A DNA stretch of 64,000 nucleotides from an uncultured Helicobacteraceae bacterium (GTDB lineage Bacteria > Campylobacterota > Campylobacteria > Campylobacterales > Helicobacteraceae): assembly GCA_934668765.1 (NCBI GenBank), contig CAKUOH010000005.1, positions 1 to 64,000 on the forward strand, written 5' to 3'. The notes under the pieces are model-generated. The model worked only from the letters and a program-made list of their open reading frames with translations, was not told the DNA's origin and ran no database searches. A program made the translations under genes and the position numbers. Positions 17,283-25,685 of this stretch are shown here, one piece after another. Numbering within the stretch: the first letter of the stretch is position 1; the number at the start of each line of letters is the position of its first letter.

Positions 17283-18143
17283 TTAAAACCATATATTATC
17301 CAGCAAACGGACTTCGCTTAACTTGCCATTACTATCATTTGAAGTTTGAATCCGCACGGCAAGTAGCAAAAGAGTGGCATTTGGACGCACTTTTTTCTGC
17401 GCCTTTAAGTTAAAATCCACGATTTTGCAATAATCAATTTTCAAGCCTTCAATGTGCGATAACGCGATATTTTCTAGCACTTTTGAATCGCACTCGCCCT
17501 TTTCATAAGCCACTCGCACGGCGTTAATTGCGCGTGGAATCTTTAGCGCGTTTTGATAGGAATCTTTTTTTAAATACGCATTGCGTGAGCTAAGCGCAAG
17601 TCCTTGCGAATCGCGCACAATGGGGCAAGGCACGATATTTATCGGTAAAAACAAATCGCTAACCATTTTTTTGATAATCAAAAGCTGCTGTGCATCCTTT
17701 TGCCCAAAATACGCGCAATTAGGACGAATGAGATGAAAAAATTTAAGCACCACGCGAAGCACACCATTAAAATGCCCTGCACGAAGCCCACCCTCAAAGC
17801 AATTTGCTAGATTTTTAGGCGGGATTATGTTAGTCTCATTGCCGCTATCATACATTTCAGCGATATTAGGCAAAAACACCGCATCTACGCCATTTTTTTC
17901 GCATAGCTCCAAATCCTGCGATTCACTTCGCGGATATTTATCAAAGTCCTCATTTACCCCAAACTGCGCGGGATTGACAAAAATGGAAACTATCGTTTTC
18001 TCATTATCGTGCTTACTTGCTTTTATAAGCGAGAGATGCCCATCGTGCAACGCACCCATTGTCGGGGCGAATCCAAGCCGTTTATGCCCTACTGCATTTT
18101 TGCGCCACAAGCGCAAATCATTTTTTGTGCGTAAAATTTCCAT
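17283..18143 (-). CDS. panC: Pantothenate synthetase
   Basis: The 286-residue enzyme joins pantoate and beta-alanine with ATP to make pantothenate, the precursor of coenzyme A. Motifs: APTMGALHDGHLSLI (about 27-41, with the HIGH-like HDGH), FVNPAQFGVNEDFDKYPR (about 55-72), RPNCAYFGQKDAQQL (about 140-155) and SSRNAYL (about 180), the KMSKS-equivalent region. The start codon directly abuts the pyrF stop, so the two are cotranslated; the pyrF-panC order is the same as in H. pylori. Confidence 0.95.
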   Translation of the reverse strand: MEILRTKNDLRLWRKNAVGHKRLGFAPTMGALHDGHLSLIKASKHDNEKTIVSIFVNPAQFGVNEDFDKYPRSESQDLELCEKNGVDAVFLPNIAEMYDSGNETNIIPPKNLANCFEGGLRAGHFNGVLRVVLKFFHLIRPNCAYFGQKDAQQLLIIKKMVSDLFLPINIVPCPIVRDSQGLALSSRNAYLKKDSYQNALKIPRAINAVRVAYEKGECDSKVLENIALSHIEGLKIDYCKIVDFNLKAQKKVRPNATLLLLAVRIQTSNDSNGKLSEVRLLDNIWF

Positions 18144-18884
18144 TTAGCTTTCCTTTAATTTTTGTAAGATGTGTTTTGTAAGCAGTGTGGGGCTTTTGTG
18201 TGTGTAAATAGGACGCCCGATGACTAAAAAATCGCTTTTTTGTGAGAGTGCAAATGTAAGCGTGGCGGAACGATTTTGGTCATCTTTTTTGGATTCCAAA
18301 TCTAGTGCAAAGTCCGCACCAAAATCATCTCTCACAGGACGAATCGCAGGTGTGAGCGTCAAAAGATTGAATTTTTCTTTTACAAATTTACTTTCAAATG
18401 GTGAGCACACAATGCCACAAATCCCGCATTCCGCCACGATTCGCGCGAGATTTGCCACGCTTTTTTCAATGTCGCAGTTATAAATCTCACTAAATCCATC
18501 ATTATCAAAGCTAGTCAGCGCAGTTACAGCAAAAACAAGGGGCACATTTGGCGTATTTAGCGCAAAATCTGCTATGCTTTGCATTGCGATTCGCCCAGAT
18601 GAGGCGTGAATCGTAACTATATCTACACCCAAAGTAGCTATTTCACGGAGTGAATCCATCATCGTATTTGGAATATCATAGAGTTTCAAATCCAAAAATA
18701 TTTTAAATTTTAGCTTTTGTAAATCCCGCACAAACTCCGCGCCATCGCGGATAAAACTACGGAGACCGATTTTTAGATAGAGATTTTGTAAATCGCTTTG
18801 CGGGAGAGTTTGCGCTAGATTTTCACAAAGGGCTAAATTTCGCGCTTTTGTCGGCATATCAAGGGCGATGATTAGCTTTGGCAT
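18144..18884 (-). CDS. pyrF: Orotidine 5'-phosphate decarboxylase
   Basis: The 246-residue TIM-barrel enzyme makes UMP in the last step of pyrimidine synthesis. The catalytic motif DLKLYDIPNTM (about 65-75, pattern DxKxxDxxxT) is clear, along with LIIALDMPT at the N-terminus, VTIHAS near 94 and FLVIGRPIYTHKSP near the C-terminus, where the Arg binds phosphate. The ribosome site AAAGGAC lies before the ATG, and a TATAAT (18901-18906, minus strand) is close upstream. It is followed without a gap by panC. Confidence 0.95.
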   Translation of the reverse strand: MPKLIIALDMPTKARNLALCENLAQTLPQSDLQNLYLKIGLRSFIRDGAEFVRDLQKLKFKIFLDLKLYDIPNTMMDSLREIATLGVDIVTIHASSGRIAMQSIADFALNTPNVPLVFAVTALTSFDNDGFSEIYNCDIEKSVANLARIVAECGICGIVCSPFESKFVKEKFNLLTLTPAIRPVRDDFGADFALDLESKKDDQNRSATLTFALSQKSDFLVIGRPIYTHKSPTLLTKHILQKLKES

Positions 18885-18900
18885 TTTGTCCTTTCATATC

Positions 18901-18906
18901 ATTATA
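18901..18906 (-). promoter_or_regulatory. Possible -10 box of pyrF-panC
   Basis: TATAAT on the minus strand lies 16 bases before the pyrF ATG and would give a very short leader of about ten bases that still contains the ribosome site. No matching -35 was seen. Confidence 0.35.
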
Positions 18907-18910
18907 AGGT

Positions 18911-18963
18911 TTGCGAGTGCAAGGTGTGGCGTCCGTGCTTCGCACTGACTACACCTGCAAATC
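18911..18963. repeat. Palindromic sequence between fldA and pyrF
   Basis: An imperfect palindrome: TTTGC and AGGTGT on the left pair with ACACCT and GCAAA on the right, and an inner GTGC-TTC-GCAC hairpin (18935-18945) sits at the centre. It lies between fldA and pyrF, both read on the minus strand. It lacks a T run, so it may be another dispersed palindrome rather than a terminator. Confidence 0.5.
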
Positions 18964-18992
18964 TAATTTATATTTTTTGATTTTTGGCGCAA

Positions 18993-19487
18993 TTATTTAA
19001 ACTGCCCCTTAATCTCTTCTGCCCATTTTTCTATGCGTGTGGGCGTTAAATCGCTTTGGTTGTCATCGTCAATGGCAAGTCCCAAAAATTCCCCGCCACT
19101 CACACCTTTTGATTCGCTAAAATCATAGCCTTCGTTTTTAGTTTTGCCGATTATTGTGGCTTTTTTAGCGAGATTTGCAAGTAAGCCTATGCAGTCGCAA
19201 AATGTATCGCTATATCCATCTTGGTCGCCTAGTCCCAAAATCGCCACGACTTTCCCGCTAAAATCATCTTCGCTTAGATTTCCCGCGAAATCTTCCCAAT
19301 CGCTCTGCAAGTCGCCATCACCATAAGTTGAGCTTGCCAAAATAAGATTGCTGTATTTTGATAAATCATCTTTTTTTGCGTTTGAGACATCGATTAAATC
19401 GCAGTTACCTAGCTTTTCTGCCACAGCTTCCGCAATTTCTTGCGTTCTGCCTGTGGTGCTTCCGTAAAAAATTCCAATTTTTTCCAT
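18993..19487 (-). CDS. fldA: Flavodoxin
   Basis: The 164-residue electron carrier binds FMN through the phosphate loop YGSTTGRTQEIA (about 9-20); SSTYGDGDLQSDWED (about 53-67) and GLGDQDGYSDTFCD (about 88-101) form the isoalloxazine loops. In Helicobacter, flavodoxin is the electron acceptor of pyruvate:ferredoxin oxidoreductase and is essential in H. pylori. It has the normal length of long-chain flavodoxins. It diverges from nhaA; the 184 bp between them hold a perfect 9 bp inverted repeat. Confidence 0.95.
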   Translation of the reverse strand: MEKIGIFYGSTTGRTQEIAEAVAEKLGNCDLIDVSNAKKDDLSKYSNLILASSTYGDGDLQSDWEDFAGNLSEDDFSGKVVAILGLGDQDGYSDTFCDCIGLLANLAKKATIIGKTKNEGYDFSESKGVSGGEFLGLAIDDDNQSDLTPTRIEKWAEEIKGQFK

Positions 19488-19525
19488 TTTTTATCCTTTT
19501 GAATTTTTAATATTGTAAATTGTTT

Positions 19526-19556
19526 ATCACAAGTCGCATTTTTTGAAACTTGTGAT
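19526..19556. promoter_or_regulatory. 9 bp inverted repeat in the fldA-nhaA divergent region
   Basis: ATCACAAGT (19526-19534) and ACTTGTGAT (19548-19556) are perfect complements 13 bases apart. They lie just upstream of a possible fldA -10 box (TACAAT on the minus strand, 19512-19517), with the centre about 36 bases before the predicted start. This fits an operator overlapping the -35 region, but no known Helicobacter regulator consensus was recognised. Confidence 0.4.
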
Positions 19557-19671
19557 GTGAAATACTATGAAAATTTCCTAAAAATTAGTTTAAAATCGCA
19601 CAATTTTTTTGCTAAAATTCATTTTTATCTATAAAAATCCAAAGCATTTTAGCAATATTTAAGGGCATTTT

Positions 19672-21300
19672 ATGAAATCGCAAAGCAAAAAACACAAAAC
19701 TATAATAAACACAAACCCCGTCCAAACGACACTTTATGTCAAAGAAAAATTACAGCGCGGCTTGTCAAACTTCATTAACCACGAATCTTTTGGTGGGATT
19801 TTGCTATTTTTCTGCGTGGTTTTGGCAATGATAATCTCAAATAGTCAATACAAGGACTTCTATTTTACCCTTTTAAACGAAGAATTTGGCGCATTTATCG
19901 GCGGACAAAAGGTGCAAATTAGCATCGGGCATTTTGTCAATGACATTTTAATGTCGCTATTTTTTGTGATGGTAGGGCTAGAAATGAAACGCGAAGTGCT
20001 GTATGGCGAGTTAGCGGGCTTTAAGCGCGTTAGCTTTTCTGTGCTTTCTGCGATAGGCGGTATGATAATCCCCATAACATTTTATCTTTATTTTAACCAC
20101 GACACGCCTTCAGCTCACGGATTTGGCGTTGCGATGAGCACGGATACGGCATTTGCGTTGGGTGCGATTTTGCTTTTAGGGAAGCGAATCCCAAATGTTG
20201 TAAAGATTTTTTTGGTTACTTTGGCGGTATTTGATGATTTGGGTGCGATTTTAGTTATCGCATTTCTTTACACGGAGAATTTAAGCATAGATTGGCTTAC
20301 AATCGCAGTGTTGCTTGTGTGTGTGCTGATTTATTTGAATTACAAAGATACGAAATATTTAATTAGCTATATTTTTGTAGGGATTTTGCTTTGGATTGCG
20401 ATTTATAATAGCGGGATTCACGCTACAATCGCGGGTGTGATTTTGGCATTTGCAATTCCGGGGCGTTCAAATATCCGCAAAAAATACTTTGTTAGCATTC
20501 TAAATATGCTTGAAGAGTGGAATAAAATGCTGCTTAAAGAAGGCTCTTCGCCACTGCCAAAGGACGATGAGAAAAATCGTGGATTTTTGTATGACTTTTT
20601 TGCTGGAATCATTAACTTTTTTAGGCAGGATACAAACAAAAAAATCGATATTGCCGAGACGAGTAAGCAAGTGCATTTGCTTGATTCTATCGCAAAATAT
20701 TCATCCTATGCGCAAAATCCGCTTGTAAAAATGGAGCTAATTTTGCAGCCCATTTGTGCGTATTTCATCGTGCCTGTGTTTGCCTTTCTAAATGCAGGGG
20801 TTAGCATCGATGATAGCGTGAATCTAGACATAGATGGAATTTTATGGGGGACGATTTTGGGGCTAGTGGTGGGCAAACCGCTTGGAATCGTGGCGTTTTC
20901 ATTTTTGGGCGAAAAGCTAAATATCTCCGTTCGTCCCACAGGACTTACTTACAAGCACATTATGGCAGTGGGTGTGCTATCTGGGATAGGATTCACAATG
21001 TCGATTTTTGTGGCGGGACTTGCCTTTGACAATGAATCGCAAATGGTTTTGGCAAAACTCTCAATCCTAATCGCCTCATCAGTCGCCATCGTGCTAGGCA
21101 TAATCACGCTACACCTTGCTACAAAGGACAATATATATGTCGCACCAAGCAATATAGGCGAATCTAGCGAATTTGCCGCAAACGGCGAATCAAGCATCGA
21201 TTCGCGTGAAACTACCAAATCTAGTGGCGATTCAAGTGAAGCTATTAGCAAATCCACTACGCAATCCACCGAATCCGCAGATTTATTAAGCAAAACTTAA
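19672..21300 (+). CDS. nhaA: Na+/H+ antiporter NhaA
   Basis: The 542-residue inner-membrane antiporter exports Na+ in exchange for protons. The two transport aspartates lie in VFDDLGAILVIAF (about 181-193); STDTAFALGAI, the GIHATIAGVIL segment and the end helix GIGFTMSIFVAGLAF are also typical. A cytoplasmic loop of about 60 residues (roughly 270-330) with GSSPLPKDDEKNRGF is longer than in enteric NhaA, as in other Helicobacter. The last ~45 residues are a Ser/Thr/Glu-rich tail (for example ESSIDSRETTKSSGDSSE) written in GAATC/GATTC words, not part of the transporter fold. Confidence 0.95.
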   Translation: MKSQSKKHKTIINTNPVQTTLYVKEKLQRGLSNFINHESFGGILLFFCVVLAMIISNSQYKDFYFTLLNEEFGAFIGGQKVQISIGHFVNDILMSLFFVMVGLEMKREVLYGELAGFKRVSFSVLSAIGGMIIPITFYLYFNHDTPSAHGFGVAMSTDTAFALGAILLLGKRIPNVVKIFLVTLAVFDDLGAILVIAFLYTENLSIDWLTIAVLLVCVLIYLNYKDTKYLISYIFVGILLWIAIYNSGIHATIAGVILAFAIPGRSNIRKKYFVSILNMLEEWNKMLLKEGSSPLPKDDEKNRGFLYDFFAGIINFFRQDTNKKIDIAETSKQVHLLDSIAKYSSYAQNPLVKMELILQPICAYFIVPVFAFLNAGVSIDDSVNLDIDGILWGTILGLVVGKPLGIVAFSFLGEKLNISVRPTGLTYKHIMAVGVLSGIGFTMSIFVAGLAFDNESQMVLAKLSILIASSVAIVLGIITLHLATKDNIYVAPSNIGESSEFAANGESSIDSRETTKSSGDSSEAISKSTTQSTESADLLSKT

Positions 21301-21319
21301 AGTTAAAATTAGCATAATT

Positions 21320-21343
21320 TCCGCTTAAATTTTAAAAAGCGGA
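21320..21343 (+). promoter_or_regulatory. Hairpin that covers the ribosome site of the next gene
   Basis: TCCGCTT (21320-21326) pairs with AAGCGGA (21337-21343); the second arm contains most of the GGAGG ribosome site used by the outer-membrane gene starting at 21353. Such a fold in the leader would lower translation and could respond to temperature or a binding factor. It could instead be a weak end of the nhaA transcript. Confidence 0.4.
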
Positions 21344-21352
21344 GGTTAGATA

Positions 21353-22882
21353 ATGAAAAAGTTTATAGGCATTATCGCACTATTTTTTGCGCTCACAAGC
21401 GCATTTTCGGAGAATATAGCGGAAAATGTAGTCGAAAATACAAATGAAAACGCAGATGAGAGTTTAAGCAAAAATACAACCAATAACGCAAACAAAAATC
21501 TAATCACAAAACCAGACAGCCCAAAAAATGATGAAAATAAAGAAAAATTCTTTGATTACAGCGGTCATTTGGCGACTTTTAACAAATTTGGTTTTAATAA
21601 TAAAAAGGTAGATAATAGCAAGGACATTTATCCCACAGAGAGCTTTACTACGATTTTTGGTAAGGTAGATACAATTTATGACTTTAAGCCATATATCCAT
21701 AGCGATGCGATTAAGGTTTTTAAAATCGGGCTTGGAATGGGCGCAAACGGACTGGCTTATGATAGCACAAAAAAGGACGGCGGAGTAAGCGACACTAATT
21801 CAGTCTATCCTAATGGTAGCGGACTAAATAGAAACTATGTCGGCGCGTGGCAAGGCAATGGCAAAGTAGGTGGCAGTGGTGGCGGTGAGCGCAACTATAT
21901 GCTACACAATGCTTTTATAGATTTTCAAAGCACATATTTCAATCTAAAAGGCGGTAGATATGAATCCGATAAAGATTACCATTCAGGTTACACGCAAGGA
22001 TTTAGTGTGGATTTGCATTTTAATCCTACTCCAAATGATGAGATAAAATTTTGGTGGTTTAGCTCGTGGGGTAGGGCGTTGGCTGATTCGCAGTGGTTTT
22101 TGGACTTTTATGCGGTAAAATTAGGCGCAGATGAAAAAAATATAGGGATTCACTCTGGCGGTATGGATTATAAGCACGATTCGATTGTAGAAAATGATGG
22201 GATAAAAAGCGGTGCAAGTGTGCTATTTCGCCCTTGGACGCAATTTTATGCAGGGCTATTTAATGCAAGTGGTGGCAAACTAGAATATCATCAATATTTT
22301 GGCAATGGCTATGGCATAAGATTGACAGCGCAAGGTTATGCGTTAAATCTAGTAGGCAATAAAGAAATCAATGATTTGAGTTTAAAAGGCGAAAAAGTAG
22401 ATAAATTAAGCGGGAATCTAAATGCGATTTTAAAGGTGTTTATGTTTGATTATAATGTGCGTTTGGGCGTTTATAAAAACTTTGGCTCATCTGGTTATCA
22501 TATAGGGACTTATGGTAACCCAATAGGCATCGACCAATGGACAGGTAGTGTGTATGATAAAGCTAGTGGTGGCGATGCAAGTAGCTCTGAAAATAATGCA
22601 CACGCACTAAGTAATATCACTGCACGAAATGCACTAACTGCGTATCTATCAAGCGGTGGCGCACATAGCTTTGAAATAGGGACATTTAAATGGGAAATAT
22701 TAGCGCGTTACACAACTGCACCAAGCAGTAATGAAGCAAGTGTGGCATTGCTATTGCGACAAATCTTTAATTTGGGCTTTACGCTTGGGTTAAAGGTGGA
22801 GTGGCTAAATGATAAAAACAAGATTCAAAAACGCACAGATGATAGAAGCCACGCATTTGTTATGCTGGATTATAATTTTTAG
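21353..22882 (+). CDS. Outer-membrane beta-barrel protein (Hof/Opr type)
   Basis: The 509-residue product has a signal peptide (MKKFIGIIALFFALTSAFS), an Asn/Glu-rich linker of about 45 residues (VENTNENADESLSK and similar) and a long barrel region ending VMLDYNF, with the terminal Phe typical of outer-membrane barrels. Segments such as AFIDFQSTYFNLKGGRYES and GFSVDLHFNPTPNDEIKFWW resemble Helicobacter outer-membrane porins related to OprD. It has a strong ribosome site that may be masked by a hairpin. It follows nhaA by 52 bp. Function is probably a pore or adhesin; the ligand is unknown. Confidence 0.7.
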   Translation: MKKFIGIIALFFALTSAFSENIAENVVENTNENADESLSKNTTNNANKNLITKPDSPKNDENKEKFFDYSGHLATFNKFGFNNKKVDNSKDIYPTESFTTIFGKVDTIYDFKPYIHSDAIKVFKIGLGMGANGLAYDSTKKDGGVSDTNSVYPNGSGLNRNYVGAWQGNGKVGGSGGGERNYMLHNAFIDFQSTYFNLKGGRYESDKDYHSGYTQGFSVDLHFNPTPNDEIKFWWFSSWGRALADSQWFLDFYAVKLGADEKNIGIHSGGMDYKHDSIVENDGIKSGASVLFRPWTQFYAGLFNASGGKLEYHQYFGNGYGIRLTAQGYALNLVGNKEINDLSLKGEKVDKLSGNLNAILKVFMFDYNVRLGVYKNFGSSGYHIGTYGNPIGIDQWTGSVYDKASGGDASSSENNAHALSNITARNALTAYLSSGGAHSFEIGTFKWEILARYTTAPSSNEASVALLLRQIFNLGFTLGLKVEWLNDKNKIQKRTDDRSHAFVMLDYNF

Positions 22883-23223
22883 GGATTTTTAGGATTTTAA
22901 GCAAAAGCAATTTATGATTTGATTGAATCATCATTGCAAGAATTGCATTTGCGATTCGTGGCAAACAACCCTTTTGTTATTGTGAGATTTGGCACAAATC
23001 GAAGCAATCCATAAAATACCCACCCCCTTAATCCCCCTCTGCAAGGGAGGGGAATCTTTGGATTGCCACGAATCTACGCTTTGCGCGTAGATTCTCGCAA
23101 TGACGGCGCATAGATTCGTCATTGCAATGCAGTTTGAGCGAAGCGAAAACAATGAAGCAATCCACAGATTCACAAATCCCAAAAATGCAAAATATTTTTT
23201 CCAAATTTTAATGCGATTTTGGT
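22883..23223. repeat. Gene-free stretch with a cluster of palindromic repeats
   Basis: This stretch before the flhA promoter is made largely of dispersed repeats. It holds a REP-like unit GGATTGCCACGA...TCTCGCAATGAC (23060-23104) with inner arms GAATCTACGC/GCGTAGATTC, partial units at 22935-22967 and 23118-23163, and a C-rich element CACCCCCTTAATCCCCCT with its G-rich complement GCAAGGGAGGGG (23022-23053). No open frame here looks real. Confidence 0.65.
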
Positions 23224-23229
23224 TATAAT
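23224..23229 (+). promoter_or_regulatory. Promoter -10 box upstream of flhA
   Basis: A perfect TATAAT in GGTTATAATCCGC lies 53 bases before a small ATG frame and about 210 bases before the flhA start. It is the only good -10 between the repeat cluster and flhA. Confidence 0.5.
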
Positions 23230-23276
23230 CCGCGCCAAAGTCTTAAAAATCCAAAAATCTCATATAAAGGGACGCT

Positions 23277-23420
23277 ATGAAATTCATTTTTGCAAACGCA
23301 CTGACAAAGGCGCATAGCGCAATCAGTTCGCCTAAAAACAAGCAGTTAAAAATCTGCAATGCTTCGCTAATGATAGTGGCGACTCTTATACTAAAAGCGC
23401 AAGATTTTAATGAAAAATAA
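23277..23420 (+). CDS. Small hypothetical protein (47 residues) upstream of flhA
   Basis: An ATG at 23277 with ribosome site AAAGGGA opens a 47-codon frame (MKFIFANALTKAHSAIS...) that ends at 23420, 16 bases before flhA. It follows the flhA promoter directly, so it would be translated first. The product is basic at the start and has a weakly hydrophobic stretch near 29-39. I do not recognise it. It may be a real leader peptide, the remnant of a larger gene, or chance. Confidence 0.35.
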   Translation: MKFIFANALTKAHSAISSPKNKQLKICNASLMIVATLILKAQDFNEK

Positions 23421-23436
23421 ATTTTAAGGGATATTT

Positions 23437-25638
23437 TTGCCACGAAGTCAGCCACAAGTAGCCGTCAAATCGGTGCTAAATAATATTTTTCGCTCCAAAG
23501 ATTTGGTAGTCGTTGTTTTTATAATGGCGATTCTTGCCATTATCATCGTGCCACTGCCTAGCGTTGCACTAGATTTTTTTCTAACGATTTCTATCGCGCT
23601 ATCCGTGCTTATCATCTTAATCGGGCTTTATATCGCCAAGCCTACGGATTTTTCGGCATTTCCTACGCTACTTTTGATGGTAACGCTCTTTCGCCTTGCG
23701 CTAAATGTCGCCACCACGCGTATGATTCTAAGCAATGGGCATTTGGGTAGCGAAAATGTGAGCGAAATTATCAGTGCGTTTGGGAATTTCGTTGTCGGCG
23801 GGAATTATGTCATCGGCATAATCGTATTTAGCATTTTGGTGATTGTGAATTATTTGGTAATCACAAATGGCTCGACACGCGTGGCAGAAGTCCAAGCTCG
23901 ATTTACATTAGAAGCTATGCCGGGCAAACAAATGGCGATTGACGCGGATTTAAACTCAGGGTTAATCGAAAAGGACGAAGCGCAAAAACGGCGTGAAATG
24001 CTAGTGCAAGAAGCGGATTTTTACGGCTCAATGGACGGTGCTAGTAAGTTTGTCAAAGGCGATGCGATTGCGGGAATCATCATAACCTTTGTAAATATCA
24101 TCGGCGGATTTTTAATCGGCGTTTTTGCGCGTGGTATGGGAATTAGCGAAAGTGCAGCGACATTTACGATTTTAACAATCGGCGATGGTTTGGTTAGTCA
24201 AATCCCTGCACTCATCGTATCCACCGCCACAGGTATCGTAATCACTCGCGCCACCAAAAGCGATGAGCAAAATTTCGCCACAAGCGTAGTAAATCAACTT
24301 TTAGGCAATAGCAAGATACTAGCAATCGTGGGGGCGATTTTAATCTTTTTCGCGCTTGTGCCCGGGTTGCCAACACTATCGCTTGGGTTTGTGGGATTTG
24401 TATTTTTGCTAATGAGCTATCTTTTGAGCTATGGCAGTGAGCGAATCTTTAACCTTTTGCCTACGAATCTTACGCCAAAGCGCGATAGTGCAAAGCCTAC
24501 CATTCGCCAAATCCCCGAATCCGCGCCAAAAATCTTAACACAACAAGAGAAAAAAGAGCAAGAGGAAAAAATCATCAAGCAGCACGAAGCGACTTTGGAT
24601 AATCGCCTACAAATCGATGTCCTGCGCCTAAATCTTGGATTTACACTGACAAAATTAGCCGAAACGCCAGATTCATCGCTAATGGAAAATATCCGCGGGA
24701 TTCGCATAAATATCGCTGAGCAGTATGGATTCATCGTGCCAAAGATTCGCATTTTGCCAAATCTCTACCCTGATTTTCCACCAAATGGCTATGAGTTTTT
24801 CCTAAAAGGCGTAAAAATCGGCGGTGGCAAAGTAGAGATTGATAAATTTCTAACACTAAATCCCACAGGTGAGGCGATAGATGATATTGAAGGGATTCCT
24901 ACCAAAGACCCGACTTTTAATGGCGATGCAATGTGGATTGATTCAAATATGAAAGATGAAGCCCTAATGCGTGGGTATTTTGTAGTCGATGCTCCTGCTG
25001 TCATTACCACGCACATAAGCGAGATGATAAAGCAATACGCCGAAGAGATTATCACGCGCCAAGATGTCAAGGATAGAATCGACAAGCTAAAAGATTCATT
25101 CCCCAGCCTAGCTGAAGACGCGCTAAAATTGCCACTAGGGACGATTCATCAAGTGCTAAAAGATTTGCTCCACGATGGGATTCCTATCAAGGATATGATT
25201 ACGATTTTGGAGACAATCATCGAAGTTGCGCCCAAAACGCAGAATAATCACGCTATTATTATGGATTATGTTCGTGCGGCGTTAGCGCGTGTGATAACAG
25301 ATACATTTAAAAGCGATGATGGGGGCATTAAGTTTTTTACACTCCCAGCCGAATCTGAGAGCTATTTACTGCAAAAAATGCAGGATAATCAATATGGGCG
25401 TAATTTTATTTTAACCATTAGCGAGACGCAAATGCTTATTGAATCACTAAATAACGCCGTCCTAAAAGCGCGTGAAATGCAAATAATCCCTATTTTGCTA
25501 GTGGAAACCAGCATTCGCTCCGCGCTATCCAAACTTGCAGAGAAAAATAATGTCCCGCTTAAAGTGCTAGGAAATGCTGAGATTAGCGCGAATGCGAAGT
25601 TTGAGTTTTTAGGCGACATTGAGCTAAAATTTAATTAA
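23437..25638 (+). CDS. flhA: Flagellar export gate protein FlhA
   Basis: The 733-residue inner-membrane component of the flagellar type III export gate. The first ~330 residues hold eight membrane helices, with the FHIPEP-family region PTLLLMVTLFRLALNVATTR (about 70-90) and EAMPGKQMAIDADLNSGLI (about 160-180). The cytoplasmic domain (about 360-733) docks chaperone-substrate complexes; MKDEALMRGYFVVDAPAVI is typical. The start is TTG at 23437 with AAGGGA eight bases before. It is followed by a DHH phosphoesterase gene, the same order as in H. pylori. Confidence 0.96.
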   Translation: MPRSQPQVAVKSVLNNIFRSKDLVVVVFIMAILAIIIVPLPSVALDFFLTISIALSVLIILIGLYIAKPTDFSAFPTLLLMVTLFRLALNVATTRMILSNGHLGSENVSEIISAFGNFVVGGNYVIGIIVFSILVIVNYLVITNGSTRVAEVQARFTLEAMPGKQMAIDADLNSGLIEKDEAQKRREMLVQEADFYGSMDGASKFVKGDAIAGIIITFVNIIGGFLIGVFARGMGISESAATFTILTIGDGLVSQIPALIVSTATGIVITRATKSDEQNFATSVVNQLLGNSKILAIVGAILIFFALVPGLPTLSLGFVGFVFLLMSYLLSYGSERIFNLLPTNLTPKRDSAKPTIRQIPESAPKILTQQEKKEQEEKIIKQHEATLDNRLQIDVLRLNLGFTLTKLAETPDSSLMENIRGIRINIAEQYGFIVPKIRILPNLYPDFPPNGYEFFLKGVKIGGGKVEIDKFLTLNPTGEAIDDIEGIPTKDPTFNGDAMWIDSNMKDEALMRGYFVVDAPAVITTHISEMIKQYAEEIITRQDVKDRIDKLKDSFPSLAEDALKLPLGTIHQVLKDLLHDGIPIKDMITILETIIEVAPKTQNNHAIIMDYVRAALARVITDTFKSDDGGIKFFTLPAESESYLLQKMQDNQYGRNFILTISETQMLIESLNNAVLKAREMQIIPILLVETSIRSALSKLAEKNNVPLKVLGNAEISANAKFEFLGDIELKFN

Positions 25639-25685
25639 ATTTTTGGCGAATCTTATGAATCTATTTTAAAGAAAGGAAAAGACAA

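Noticed and set aside
22931..23163. CRISPR array
   Set aside because: The repeats are palindromic units of varying centre and spacing, without constant repeat length or unique spacers of equal size.
22931..23182. 83-codon minus-strand frame before flhA
   Set aside because: Entirely within the repeat cluster; the translation is repeat-derived.
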